Positions 34,407-43,608 of a DNA stretch of 64,000 nucleotides are shown here, one piece after another. Below the pieces are notes generated by a model. That model had not been told where the DNA came from, ran no database searches, and saw only the letters and a list, made by a program, of their open reading frames with translations. The stretch spans positions 9,491 to 73,490 of the forward strand of contig DMYD01000054.1 in the NCBI GenBank assembly GCA_003483745.1. Reading direction: 5' to 3'. Origin of the DNA: Roseburia sp. (GTDB taxonomy: Bacteria > Bacillota > Clostridia > Lachnospirales > Lachnospiraceae). Numbering within the stretch: the stretch's first letter is position 1; every line of letters begins with the position of its first letter. The translations under genes were made by a program, and so were the position numbers.

Positions 34407-35738
34407 ATGAAAAGAAAATTGCAACTGGGTTATGCAGTGCTGGTATTTGCACTGGTGTTGATGTTTGGCGCACAGACGGCCTATGCATCGCAGGATCCGT
34501 CAGATGCATGGACGGGCAACACAGAGAATTCGGGCGAAACGGAAAACACAGAAACAGAAATACCGGTTTATAAGGTTACCATCAGGTTTAAAGCAAACGG
34601 TGGCAAAGGTTCTATGAATGATCTGGTCGTAGAATCCGGAAAAGTGACGACACTGCCAAAGAATACGTTTACGAATGGAAATTGTAAATTTACCGGCTGG
34701 TCATTGGATGATGAGGAGGAAGTGGCATATAAAAACGGTGCAGATGTTTCGCAACTTGCAACAAGCTATAATGATGGAGAGTTAATTACACTGTATGCGA
34801 ACTGGAAAATGCCGGCACCGAAGTTAAAAAAAGCAGTGTCAAAAACACCATCTTATGTTGACATCACTTTTGGTAAGGTAAAAAATGCTTCCGGGTACAG
34901 AATTGAATATTCCACAAATAAAAAATTTAAAAAAAATGTAATGACGGCAACAGCCGGTAAAAATGATACCAGTGCAAGACTGATGGAGGTAGTACCAAAT
35001 AAAAAATACTATATCAGGATCAGAAGCTTCAAGAAAAGATATGATGATGAGGTCTGGAGCAGTGATTGGAGCAAGGTGCTATCTGTAAAAGTTAAAAATG
35101 GTAAAACACTGATGAATACCAAGGCGGTATATGGTGTCGAGGCAGATGTGAAACTAAATGGATCCGGCAGCGGCTATCATGCCAAATTAGTAATCGGTAC
35201 ACCGTATTCTGCAGTTTCTTTTGGTATGCAGTATGATGTGGGAGCAGCAAATCCATATGGCTCAAGAAATATGGCATTGATTGAAAATGTGGCTTCAAAT
35301 GATCCGGGATGCCAGCAGTATGTCAGACCGGGCGATTTTGAATTCCAGCGGAATAAGTTTTATCATCTGATGATCACTGCTGATGCAAAGGGCAATGGAG
35401 ATGTCTATGTGGATTACAGAAAAATTGGAAGTTTCAGCCAACCGAATCTGACAAAAGGAAGCATTTATTTATGGATCGAGGCATCCGGAAGATTAAATGG
35501 TGATGGGGTGGATGCTGAGTTCGCAAATATAAGAAGTAAAGCTTCTGGTAGCGGAATCAATGTGATCGGCAATACACAGGATTATAAAGACTGCAGACAT
35601 GATCAGACAAATGCGGGATTAAAATGCAAATATTACAAAAAAACAAATACAGTCCGGCTCTATGGAAACATCAAAAATCTTCATGGAGACTGGGACAGTG
35701 CATACAATGGTGTGTCATATGTACTTCATGTACGTTAA
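34407..35738 (+). CDS. Secreted InlB-repeat protein, paralogue 1
   Basis: About 443 residues with a clear signal peptide (MKRKLQLGYAVLVFALVLMF, ending TAYA-S). An InlB B-repeat/Listeria-Bacteroides repeat follows (~52-133, from VTIRFKANGGKGSMND to ITLYANWKM), then a fibronectin III-like domain (~134-230) and a conserved C-terminal domain of ~200 residues that I do not recognise (from YGVEADVKLNGSGSGYHAK), which looks beta-rich and lectin-like. No LPXTG or other anchor is seen. ATG 34407 has proper spacing from GGAGG; the ATG at 34401 is too close. The downstream gene is a paralogue. Confidence 0.82.
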   Translation: MKRKLQLGYAVLVFALVLMFGAQTAYASQDPSDAWTGNTENSGETENTETEIPVYKVTIRFKANGGKGSMNDLVVESGKVTTLPKNTFTNGNCKFTGWSLDDEEEVAYKNGADVSQLATSYNDGELITLYANWKMPAPKLKKAVSKTPSYVDITFGKVKNASGYRIEYSTNKKFKKNVMTATAGKNDTSARLMEVVPNKKYYIRIRSFKKRYDDEVWSSDWSKVLSVKVKNGKTLMNTKAVYGVEADVKLNGSGSGYHAKLVIGTPYSAVSFGMQYDVGAANPYGSRNMALIENVASNDPGCQQYVRPGDFEFQRNKFYHLMITADAKGNGDVYVDYRKIGSFSQPNLTKGSIYLWIEASGRLNGDGVDAEFANIRSKASGSGINVIGNTQDYKDCRHDQTNAGLKCKYYKKTNTVRLYGNIKNLHGDWDSAYNGVSYVLHVR

Positions 35739-35768
35739 TGGAAGCAGGGTGCTGTAAATAAATTTTTG

Positions 35769-35797
35769 TTGAAATTGACAGGTGGCAGCAGTATAAT
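35769..35797 (+). promoter_or_regulatory. Promoter of InlB-repeat paralogue 2
   Basis: TTGAAA at 35769-35774, a 17-base spacer and TATAAT at 35792-35797, in the gap between the two paralogues, so the second gene can be expressed on its own. Confidence 0.75.
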
Positions 35798-35849
35798 AAT
35801 TCTGGTTATGTGACGTTTTATAATAATATATAAACAAGGAGATATGAAA

Positions 35850-37193
35850 ATGAAAAGGAGATTACATGTATTATGTGCAGGTTTAGCGTGTGCACTGGCA
35901 TTGACCGTTGGTACGCAGGTTTCTTATGCGGCAGCAGTCAACCCGGCAGATGTTAATCCGGCGGAGGCAACCGAGACACCGGCTGTGCAGGCTTACACAG
36001 TAAATATCAAGTTTCATGCGAATGGCGGAAACGGCTCTATGAGTACAATTGCTGTAACATCAGATAAACAGACAAGCCTGCCGGATAACACTTTCAAAAA
36101 AAGCGGTTATACATTTACCGGATGGGCAACATCAAAGTCTGGCAGCGTAGAATATAAAAATCAGGCTGATGTATCTGCACTTGCGACAGAATCAAACAAC
36201 GGCAGTACAGTTACACTGTATGCGCAGTGGACATTAACGGCACCGAAAATCAAAAAGACAACATCCACACCGTCTGCAATCACTGTAAAATATGAAAAAA
36301 ACAAATATGCATCCGGTTATGAGATCCAGTATTCCCAGAAAAAAAATTTTAAAGAGTATACGAAAAAATGGGTACGGACTGCATTTACAAAAACAGTGAC
36401 AGACAAAAATGTTACAAGTGCGCAGTTACTCCGTGTGGAACCAAACAAGAAGTATTATGTCAGAATCCGCAGCTACAAGAAAAAAGGTAAGAGCAAGACA
36501 TATGGTGAATGGAGTGCAGTGAAAACCATTAAAGTAAAGAAAGGTTACACACTTGCAAATCTGAAAGCTAAAAATGCAGCCGGCATTGAAGCAGATGTAA
36601 AATTGAGCGGTTCCGGTACCGGATATCATGCAAAGTTTGTCATGGGAAATGCTACTTCTGCTGTATCTTTTGGTATGCAGTATGACCAGGGTGCGCAGGC
36701 TCCATATACAGGAAAAAATATGGCTTTGATTGAGAATATTTCTTCAAACGGATCCGGCGGACAGAATTACAGCAGACCGGGTAATATTCAGTTAAAACTG
36801 AACAAAACCTACCATCTGATGATGGTTTCTAATGGAAATGGTTATGTAGATGTTTACATTGATTATAAAAAGATCGGTGGCTGTTATCAGGCGAGCATGA
36901 AAAATCTGGCATGGTTCAGAATCGAGGCAGCAGGAAGATTAAATGGAGATAAAGTAAATGTTGAGTTCTCCAATGTCAAACTTGGTGCCCAGTCAGATGG
37001 AGCAGCAAACATGAAAATCCTTGGTGATGAGCAGAGAAAGCTGGAGTGGGGAAAAGTTCCTTCAAACCCGGGAATCAGTGGTAAATTTGACAAGAAAACA
37101 AACACGATCAAATTTACAGGAACTATTACAGACTTACACGGAGACTGGGATAGTGACTATGAAAGAGCATCCGGTATTTTCCAGTTTAAATAA
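35850..37193 (+). CDS. Secreted InlB-repeat protein, paralogue 2
   Basis: About 447 residues with the same architecture as its neighbour: signal peptide (MKRRLHVLCAGLACALALTV, ending SYA-A), InlB B-repeat (~48-128, from VNIKFHANGGNGSMST), FN3-like domain, and the same C-terminal domain (from GIEADVKLSGSGTGYHAK, ending LHGDWDSDYERASG). Shared landmarks in both C-terminal domains are SFGMQYD, KNMALIEN or RNMALIEN, ASGRLNGD or AAGRLNGD, and LHGDWDS. The ATG at 35850 is eight bases after AAGGAG. Possible roles are surface adhesion or glycan binding; neither is shown. Confidence 0.82.
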   Translation: MKRRLHVLCAGLACALALTVGTQVSYAAAVNPADVNPAEATETPAVQAYTVNIKFHANGGNGSMSTIAVTSDKQTSLPDNTFKKSGYTFTGWATSKSGSVEYKNQADVSALATESNNGSTVTLYAQWTLTAPKIKKTTSTPSAITVKYEKNKYASGYEIQYSQKKNFKEYTKKWVRTAFTKTVTDKNVTSAQLLRVEPNKKYYVRIRSYKKKGKSKTYGEWSAVKTIKVKKGYTLANLKAKNAAGIEADVKLSGSGTGYHAKFVMGNATSAVSFGMQYDQGAQAPYTGKNMALIENISSNGSGGQNYSRPGNIQLKLNKTYHLMMVSNGNGYVDVYIDYKKIGGCYQASMKNLAWFRIEAAGRLNGDKVNVEFSNVKLGAQSDGAANMKILGDEQRKLEWGKVPSNPGISGKFDKKTNTIKFTGTITDLHGDWDSDYERASGIFQFK

Positions 37194-37264
37194 TCCGTAT
37201 GCAGATAAAACTTAAATACTTTGCAGTTAGAGTTAGAATATAGTAGGGTATAAAATTAATATAG

Positions 37265-37292
37265 GGAAGCCGGTCGCTTTTGGCTGGCTTCC
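37265..37292 (+). terminator. Hairpin before the polysaccharide export genes
   Basis: GGAAGCCGGTC pairs with GGCTGGCTTCC, using two G-U pairs, around a 6-base loop and is followed by TTAAAAT. It is a likely, though weak, terminator for the InlB-repeat gene. The G-U pairs only work on the plus-strand RNA. Confidence 0.55.
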
Positions 37293-37320
37293 TTAAAATA
37301 TGAAATGAGGAAATGATTGA

Positions 37321-38166
37321 ATGATTATTAGTGCCGCAAAAAAAGAAAAAACACCGGCAGCAGTCAGAATGGTAAAAGATATTTTTGGAAACCTTAAGCT
37401 GATTTCGGAACTTTCTAAGAATGATTTGAAAAAAAGATTCGCTGATTCCTATTTTGGTATCTTATGGGCATTTGTAAGTCCGATTATTACCATATGTGTA
37501 TATTGGTTTGTATTTACCGTCGGTATGCGTGGGGGCGGTAATGAGGTAAATGGTTATCCATATGTGCTGTGGCTGATCTCAGGACTGATCCCGTGGTTTT
37601 TATTTTCAGATATTTTAACCAGCGGCACAAGTGTATTATTAGAATATGCATATCTTGTAAAGAAAATAGTATTTAATGTTAGCATTCTTCCGGTAGTAAA
37701 GTTAGTCACTGCTACATTTATCCATTTGATCCTTTTGTTGTTTACGTTGCTTATTTTTGCAGGGACAGGACATTTTCCGGATATTTATATGTTACAGATA
37801 CCGTATTATATCATTGCATTATGGTGTTTTTCCATCTCCTGTGTGTTTGTGACAAGTTCTGTTGTCCTGTTTTTCAGGGATTTAGGACAGCTGGTAAATA
37901 TCTTTATGCAGGTATTTATCTGGATCACGCCAATCATGTGGCAGGATGCATTGATTGCAGAAAGCCATCCGGTTCTTATTGGAATCCTTCGTTTAAATCC
38001 AATGTATTACATCGTAAAAGGGTACAGGGATGCCATGATCAATCATGTATGGTTCTGGGATAATATGGGAATGACCATCTATTTCTGGGTTGTAACGGTA
38101 TTGATGTTTATTCTGGGAAGCAGTATTTTTGCCAGATTAAAACCGCATTTTTCAGATGTACTATAA
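37321..38166 (+). CDS. ABC-2 polysaccharide export permease (Wzm-like)
   Basis: A 281-residue, six-helix permease of the Wzm/TagG type that moves undecaprenyl-linked polysaccharide across the membrane. The start of the conserved domain (DLKKRFADSYFGILWAFVSPIITICVYWFVF, ~36-66) and the C-terminal NPMYYIVKGYRDAM (~221-234) are typical. It precedes its ATPase partner by 44 bases. Confidence 0.93.
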   Translation: MIISAAKKEKTPAAVRMVKDIFGNLKLISELSKNDLKKRFADSYFGILWAFVSPIITICVYWFVFTVGMRGGGNEVNGYPYVLWLISGLIPWFLFSDILTSGTSVLLEYAYLVKKIVFNVSILPVVKLVTATFIHLILLLFTLLIFAGTGHFPDIYMLQIPYYIIALWCFSISCVFVTSSVVLFFRDLGQLVNIFMQVFIWITPIMWQDALIAESHPVLIGILRLNPMYYIVKGYRDAMINHVWFWDNMGMTIYFWVVTVLMFILGSSIFARLKPHFSDVL

Positions 38167-38210
38167 TATCTGGAACAAGTATAGATTAAAGGAAGAGAAA
38201 GAGATTTACA

Positions 38211-39494
38211 ATGAGTGAATACGCAATCAGTGTCGAACACATTTCAAAGGTTTATAAATTATATCGTGGAAAAGCAGACCGCTTAAAAGATGCACTGCAT
38301 CTGACCAGGCAGAAAAATTATGATGAGTTTTATGCACTTTCAGATGTGAATTTTACAGTAAAAAAAGGTGAGACGGTTGGTCTGATCGGAACCAACGGCG
38401 CCGGAAAATCAACCCTTTTAAAACTTCTTACCGGAGTTCTGACTCCGAGTGAGGGACAGATCGAAGTAAATGGAAAAGTGTCTGCACTCCTCGAATTAGG
38501 TGCTGGTTTTAACGGAGAGTACACAGGACTTGAAAATATTTATTTTAATGGAACTCTTATGGGATATACCAAAGAGCAGATGGAAAAGAAAGTCCCGGAA
38601 ATTCTTGAATTTGCGGGAATCGGAGATTATGTTTATCAGCCGGTAAAGACTTATTCAAGTGGTATGTTTGCAAGGCTGGCATTTGCACTTGCAATCAATG
38701 TCGAGCCGGATATTTTAGTGGTAGATGAAGCACTCAGCGTGGGAGATATTTATTTCCAGTCGCGCTGCTTCAAAAAAATGGACGATATCAAAAAGAATGG
38801 AACTACGATTCTGCTGGTAACACATGATATGAGCAGCGTGATCAAATACTGCGATAAAGTAGTGCTGTTAAATCATGGCAAGGTTGTAAAGGAAGGCAAC
38901 CCGAAGCAGATGGTAGATATATATAAAAAGATCCTTGTCAATCAGTATGATGAAAACGAGGATGCGGATGGAGCAGAGAAAAAGGACGCTCTTACTGTAA
39001 ATAAGGGAAGCTGGATGTCTCAGTTGTCTTTGAATGATAAAAATACGATCTATGGCAATGGAAAAGCGAAAATCATTGACTTTGGTTTCTTTGATGAAAA
39101 TGGCCGAATTACCGGAATGGTCTTAAAGAAGAGTATTTTCAGCTTTAAAGTGAAAGTGGAATTTTATGAGGATATCGAATATCCGATTCTGACCTATACA
39201 GTAAAAAATGCAAGAGGTGCTGAGATTACCGGAACCAATACAATGTTTGAAAAAGTGGATTTCCCACTTGCAAAAAAAGGCGAGCAGTATGTGGTAACGT
39301 TCACACAGAAAGCGCTGCTGCAAGGCGGAGATTATCTGGTTTCTTTTGGCTGTACCGGCTATGAAAACGGACAGTTTACCGTATATGACAGACATTATGA
39401 CGTGGTAAACCTTACAATCGTATCCGAACAGAATACGGTGGGAACTTTTGATATGGATTCTAAGGTGACTGTGGAAAGGGTAGAACATGATTGA
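38211..39494 (+). CDS. Polysaccharide ABC transporter ATPase with C-terminal Wzt-type domain
   Basis: A 427-residue ATPase. The nucleotide-binding domain (~1-245) has Walker A GTNGAGKST (~60-68), a signature region with SSGMFARLAFA (~148-158) and Walker B ILVVDEALSVGD (~166-177), the wording typical of Wzt/TagH. Residues ~275-427 form an additional beta-sandwich like the Wzt C-terminal carbohydrate-binding domain, which in Gram-negatives recognises the modified end of the O-antigen chain. It overlaps the next gene by eight bases. Confidence 0.92.
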   Translation: MSEYAISVEHISKVYKLYRGKADRLKDALHLTRQKNYDEFYALSDVNFTVKKGETVGLIGTNGAGKSTLLKLLTGVLTPSEGQIEVNGKVSALLELGAGFNGEYTGLENIYFNGTLMGYTKEQMEKKVPEILEFAGIGDYVYQPVKTYSSGMFARLAFALAINVEPDILVVDEALSVGDIYFQSRCFKKMDDIKKNGTTILLVTHDMSSVIKYCDKVVLLNHGKVVKEGNPKQMVDIYKKILVNQYDENEDADGAEKKDALTVNKGSWMSQLSLNDKNTIYGNGKAKIIDFGFFDENGRITGMVLKKSIFSFKVKVEFYEDIEYPILTYTVKNARGAEITGTNTMFEKVDFPLAKKGEQYVVTFTQKALLQGGDYLVSFGCTGYENGQFTVYDRHYDVVNLTIVSEQNTVGTFDMDSKVTVERVEHD

Positions 39495-41322
39495 TGAAAA
39501 TGTGGAAAATATACTCCTTCACGCGGTGGAAAGCCAGGAACAGACAGAAAAATGCCTGTTAGAAAATGATTCCTGGCAGGTGCTTTACCATCTGTCGAAT
39601 ATCCGTGAAAACCTTCTGGAGTGGTATCCGTTTGATCCACAGGCATCACTGCTTGAAATTGGGGCAGAATGCGGTGCACTGACCGGTCTTTTCTGTAAAA
39701 AAGTAAAACGTGTGGTTGCAGTGGAGGCATCCGCGCGCGATGTCAAAGTGAATTTAAAAAGAAATGGTAAATATGAAAATCTGACTGTGGTCACAGATGA
39801 ACTTTACCGTGTGGATACAAAAGAAAAATTTGACTATGTGACGATTACGGGACTGTTTGGTTATGCAGGACGCATCTGGGAAAGCGATGATCCGTACATG
39901 GATCTGCTGCACAGGGCAAAAGAATATTTAAAACCGGGCGGCAGACTGTTTCTTGCAATCGAGAACCGTTACGGTGTGAAATATTTTGCAGGCGCAAAGG
40001 AAGATCATACCGGCAGATGTTTTGATGGACTGGAAAATTATGCCGCAGCGGATGATGTGCGGACATTTGCACATAAGACGTTAGATAAAATGCTGACAGA
40101 GGCAGGTTTTTCACAGAATGATTTTTATTATCCGATGCCGGATGAAAAACTTCCTTCTGAGATTTATTCGGACAAAAGCCTTCCGTCTTTTGGCAGTCTC
40201 AGATACCCATGTGTTGCGTATGACAGGGATCGCTATGAACTGCTGGATGAGAGACTGGTCTTTGACTCGATCTGTCAGGATGGAATGTTTGGAGACTTTG
40301 CCAACTCATTTCTGGTGGTGAGCCGGAATGGGGAACCGGAGACAGCGGATGAACGGACGGTGATCTATGCAAAGTACAACAGACAGAGAGCACCGGAGTA
40401 TCAGCTTAGCACGAAGATTATTCTGAAAAAAAATGGGAATAGATATGTAGAAAAACAGGCACTGCGCAAAGAGGCTGTGGCGCATGTGACAGGACTTATT
40501 GCAAACAGGGAAAAGCTGCTTGATTTAAAAGTGGGACCGGCTCCGGTAGAAATTTTATCGGATGCAGACGGATGCGCTGCATTTCCTTTTATCAGAGGGA
40601 CAAGTCTGGCGAAGGAAGTAAATGAGAGCCTTGGAAACAGACAGCGTTTTTTGAACGCGATGCATCACGCGGTGGACAGTATTTATGGCACTTATTTAAA
40701 TACGCCGGAATGTCTGGTGGATTTTGTGCTTACGAAGGAATTTGAAGAAACATTTGGTTTATTTTCAGAGGAAACAGAGCGCGATGTTTTCAAAGGTACA
40801 AAGTCGCTTAAGGTGTCAAATATTGACAGTATTTTAAGCAATTTTGTGAGAATGGAAGATGGCAGTTTAGTTTGTCTGGATTATGAATGGGTGTTTTCAT
40901 TCCCGATACCGGTCGAATATCTGATCTACCGGACGGTATTTTATTATTACAGTGAGAATGTTCATTATATCAAAATGAGTGAGCCGGAGCTCTGGGCGGA
41001 ATTTGGCATTGCAGAGGCAAAGATCAATCTTTTCCGCAGGATGGATGATCAGTTCCAGCAGCATGTGCATGGAAAGGATCGCAGATATATTTATACTTCC
41101 CGCTATGGAAAACAGACACTTACACTGGGAAAAAATCTTCAGATTGGTGAGAGCTGGTTTTTATCGATCGCGGAGGATATCCACAATCTCAACCGGTTTA
41201 TGGGCGGGCACAGGCGTGATCTTGTGGTATGCCATGTAAAAATGCACCGGAAAAGTGAATTTCTGGATAAATGTAAAAACAAGCTGAAACGTATTGCGAA
41301 GAGGATATTGAAAAGAGAATAG
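39487..41322 (+). CDS. SAM methyltransferase-kinase fusion (WbdD-like)
   Basis: A 611-residue protein. The N-terminal half (~35-215) is a class I methyltransferase: LLEIGAECGALTGLF (~56-70) is the SAM-binding glycine loop, and LKPGGRLFLAIENR follows (~149-162). The C-terminal half (~300-560) resembles aminoglycoside/LPS-type kinases: a Lys in YVEKQALRKE, a hinge-like PFIRGTSL, and a catalytic-loop analogue NIDSILSNF with LDYEW replacing DFG. This combination recalls WbdD, which methylates and phosphorylates the end of the O-antigen to stop chain growth. The link to the Wzt C-terminal domain next door supports this, but it remains inference. Confidence 0.7.
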   Translation: MIDENVENILLHAVESQEQTEKCLLENDSWQVLYHLSNIRENLLEWYPFDPQASLLEIGAECGALTGLFCKKVKRVVAVEASARDVKVNLKRNGKYENLTVVTDELYRVDTKEKFDYVTITGLFGYAGRIWESDDPYMDLLHRAKEYLKPGGRLFLAIENRYGVKYFAGAKEDHTGRCFDGLENYAAADDVRTFAHKTLDKMLTEAGFSQNDFYYPMPDEKLPSEIYSDKSLPSFGSLRYPCVAYDRDRYELLDERLVFDSICQDGMFGDFANSFLVVSRNGEPETADERTVIYAKYNRQRAPEYQLSTKIILKKNGNRYVEKQALRKEAVAHVTGLIANREKLLDLKVGPAPVEILSDADGCAAFPFIRGTSLAKEVNESLGNRQRFLNAMHHAVDSIYGTYLNTPECLVDFVLTKEFEETFGLFSEETERDVFKGTKSLKVSNIDSILSNFVRMEDGSLVCLDYEWVFSFPIPVEYLIYRTVFYYYSENVHYIKMSEPELWAEFGIAEAKINLFRRMDDQFQQHVHGKDRRYIYTSRYGKQTLTLGKNLQIGESWFLSIAEDIHNLNRFMGGHRRDLVVCHVKMHRKSEFLDKCKNKLKRIAKRILKRE

Positions 41323-41349
41323 GATCAGCATATAGGAGGAAAACACTAC

Positions 41350-43581
41350 ATGTTAACAGCTCGTATAAAAAAAGCATATTTTGTCTGGAAAAATGAAGGG
41401 ACAGATATGTTTTTGTATAAAGTAAAAATGAAACTGGATATGAAGAACATATTCCGCAAGAGTCTATACAGAAAGTGGATCGAGGCAAACGAACGGGATA
41501 TTATGGAAGTCACGGAACTGAAATATAACCCTCTGTTTTCCGTTGTGATCCCTGTATATAATGTTGCAGATAATATGCTCCGGGAATGTATTGATTCCGT
41601 GCTGGCGCAGACTTATAAAAATTTTGAAATCATTCTGGTGGATGATGCATCGACACAGACATCCGTGCGCAAAGTGTTAGGAGAATATGAGGGCAGGGAT
41701 GGGATCACCATCATCTACAGAGAAAAAAACGGGCATATTTCACGCACCACAAACGATGGTATCCATGCGGCAAAAGGAGAATTTGTTGCATTGTGTGACT
41801 GTGATGATCTGTATGCGCCGAATGCACTCTATGAGATCGCTAAAAAATTGAATGAAGATCCTTCCCTCGATTTCATTTATACAGATGAGGATAAGGTGGA
41901 TGAAAAGGGAAAGAAACGCGAAAATCCATTTTTTAAACCGGACTGGTCTCCGGATACCTTTATGTCATTTATGTATACCTGTCATCTCTCTGTATACCGC
42001 AGAACGTTGTTAGAAGAACTTTCCGGTGTCCGGGTAGGATTTGAGGGGTCACAGGATTATGACCTTGTGCTTCGTGTGATGGAAAAGACGAACCGCATCG
42101 GACATGTGCCGAAGATCTTATATCACTGGCGTATGCGCAAAGAATCCACCGCGAATGCGATGGCGGCAAAACCATATGCATTAGAGGCAGCGGAGAAGGC
42201 AAAGATAGAAGCCTTAGAGCGTCGTGGATTAAAGGGTGAGATCACTTATCTGCCGGCGGTTGCACAGTATCGTGTAACATATTTCCCGCAGGGAGAACCA
42301 AAGGTATCTATTATCATTCCTTCTAAGGACAATCCAAAGATTTTAAAAATGTGTCTTGCTTCCATTTTTAAATATACAGAGTACAAAAATTATGAAGTTA
42401 TCATAGTGGATAACGGCAGCAATGATGCCAATAAAAAAGAGATCGAGGAAGCCGTTGCACTTTATTCCGGACAGGGCGAAGATAAGATTAAATATGTATA
42501 TCAGCCGATGGAATTTAATTTCTCAAGAATGTGCAATATAGGTGCGGATGCAGCGACAGGAGAGTTCTTACTGTTTTTGAATGATGATATCGAGGTCAGT
42601 GAGTCCGTAGATACGAGTCCGTATTTTAAAGTTTATGTAAACCGCTGGTTATCCATTTTATTGGGACAGGCACAGCTTGCCCATACCGGAGCCGTAAGCT
42701 GTAAATTGTATTATCCGAATGGAAATACGATCCAGCATGCAGGTGTGGTAAATCTGCCAATTGGCCCGGCACATTGTCTATATGGTGGCAGTGACAGTTT
42801 CAACTATTACTATGGAAGAAATCTTCTCGAATATGATTTTTCCTCTGTAACAGGTGCGTGTCTGATGTTAGACCGGAAAAAGTTTGATGAGGCAGGCGGT
42901 TTTGACGAGGGATTCCCGGTGGCATATAATGATGTATCGCTGTGTTTTCGACTTGTGGAATTAGGATATTATAACGTTGTGCGAAATGATGTTGTCCTGA
43001 TCCATCATGAATCGGTAAGCCGTGGACTTGACCGTGCATCTGCAGAAAAAGAAGAACGCAGAAGTCGTGAAATGCAGAGGTTATATGAGAAACATCCGAT
43101 GTTTAAGGGCGGTTATGACCCGTGTTATAACCCGAATCTGGTGGCAGACAGGGTGGATTTTTCCATGGATATGAAGAGTGCGTCTGCGCATAAGAAAGCA
43201 AAGGAAGTGCCGGATTCTGAAGTTGCCAGATACCGCAAAGTGGAAGAAAAAGATGGTATTCTTGTATATCATGTTGATTTTGTCGAGGAAAAGGGTGACT
43301 TTATCCAAATCAACGGCTGGCTTTATAACAGTCAGAAGAAAGGCAACAATCACAATCATACAAAAATACTGCTGATCGGTGAAAATCATAAAAAGTATGA
43401 GGTGGGTACGACCAGAAGCTTCCGGTCTGATCTGCGCGATGCCAATGTGGGAGTCAAAGAGATCACACTGGCAGGTTTTGAAACGATTTTCTGTAAAGAG
43501 GAACTTGCAAAAGGAAAATATCAGGTTGCACTTGAACTTGATAAAACATATGTCATTTGCAAAGAGCAGTTTGAGATATAA
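41350..43581 (+). CDS. Tandem GT2 glycosyltransferase with C-terminal beta domain
   Basis: A 743-residue cytoplasmic enzyme with two GT-A domains. The first (~58-300) begins FSVVIPVYNVADNML and has the DCDD metal motif. The second (~318-600) begins VSIIIPSKDNPKIL and has LNDDIE. Residues ~635-743 form a beta-rich domain (ILVYHVDFVEEKGDFIQINGWLYN) also found at the N terminus of the next protein. It probably builds the repeat unit of the polysaccharide exported by the adjacent ABC transporter; sugars and linkages cannot be read from the sequence. Confidence 0.88.
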   Translation: MLTARIKKAYFVWKNEGTDMFLYKVKMKLDMKNIFRKSLYRKWIEANERDIMEVTELKYNPLFSVVIPVYNVADNMLRECIDSVLAQTYKNFEIILVDDASTQTSVRKVLGEYEGRDGITIIYREKNGHISRTTNDGIHAAKGEFVALCDCDDLYAPNALYEIAKKLNEDPSLDFIYTDEDKVDEKGKKRENPFFKPDWSPDTFMSFMYTCHLSVYRRTLLEELSGVRVGFEGSQDYDLVLRVMEKTNRIGHVPKILYHWRMRKESTANAMAAKPYALEAAEKAKIEALERRGLKGEITYLPAVAQYRVTYFPQGEPKVSIIIPSKDNPKILKMCLASIFKYTEYKNYEVIIVDNGSNDANKKEIEEAVALYSGQGEDKIKYVYQPMEFNFSRMCNIGADAATGEFLLFLNDDIEVSESVDTSPYFKVYVNRWLSILLGQAQLAHTGAVSCKLYYPNGNTIQHAGVVNLPIGPAHCLYGGSDSFNYYYGRNLLEYDFSSVTGACLMLDRKKFDEAGGFDEGFPVAYNDVSLCFRLVELGYYNVVRNDVVLIHHESVSRGLDRASAEKEERRSREMQRLYEKHPMFKGGYDPCYNPNLVADRVDFSMDMKSASAHKKAKEVPDSEVARYRKVEEKDGILVYHVDFVEEKGDFIQINGWLYNSQKKGNNHNHTKILLIGENHKKYEVGTTRSFRSDLRDANVGVKEITLAGFETIFCKEELAKGKYQVALELDKTYVICKEQFEI

Positions 43582-43608
43582 AGTTTGCATAGAAGGAAGG
43601 AATCGTAT

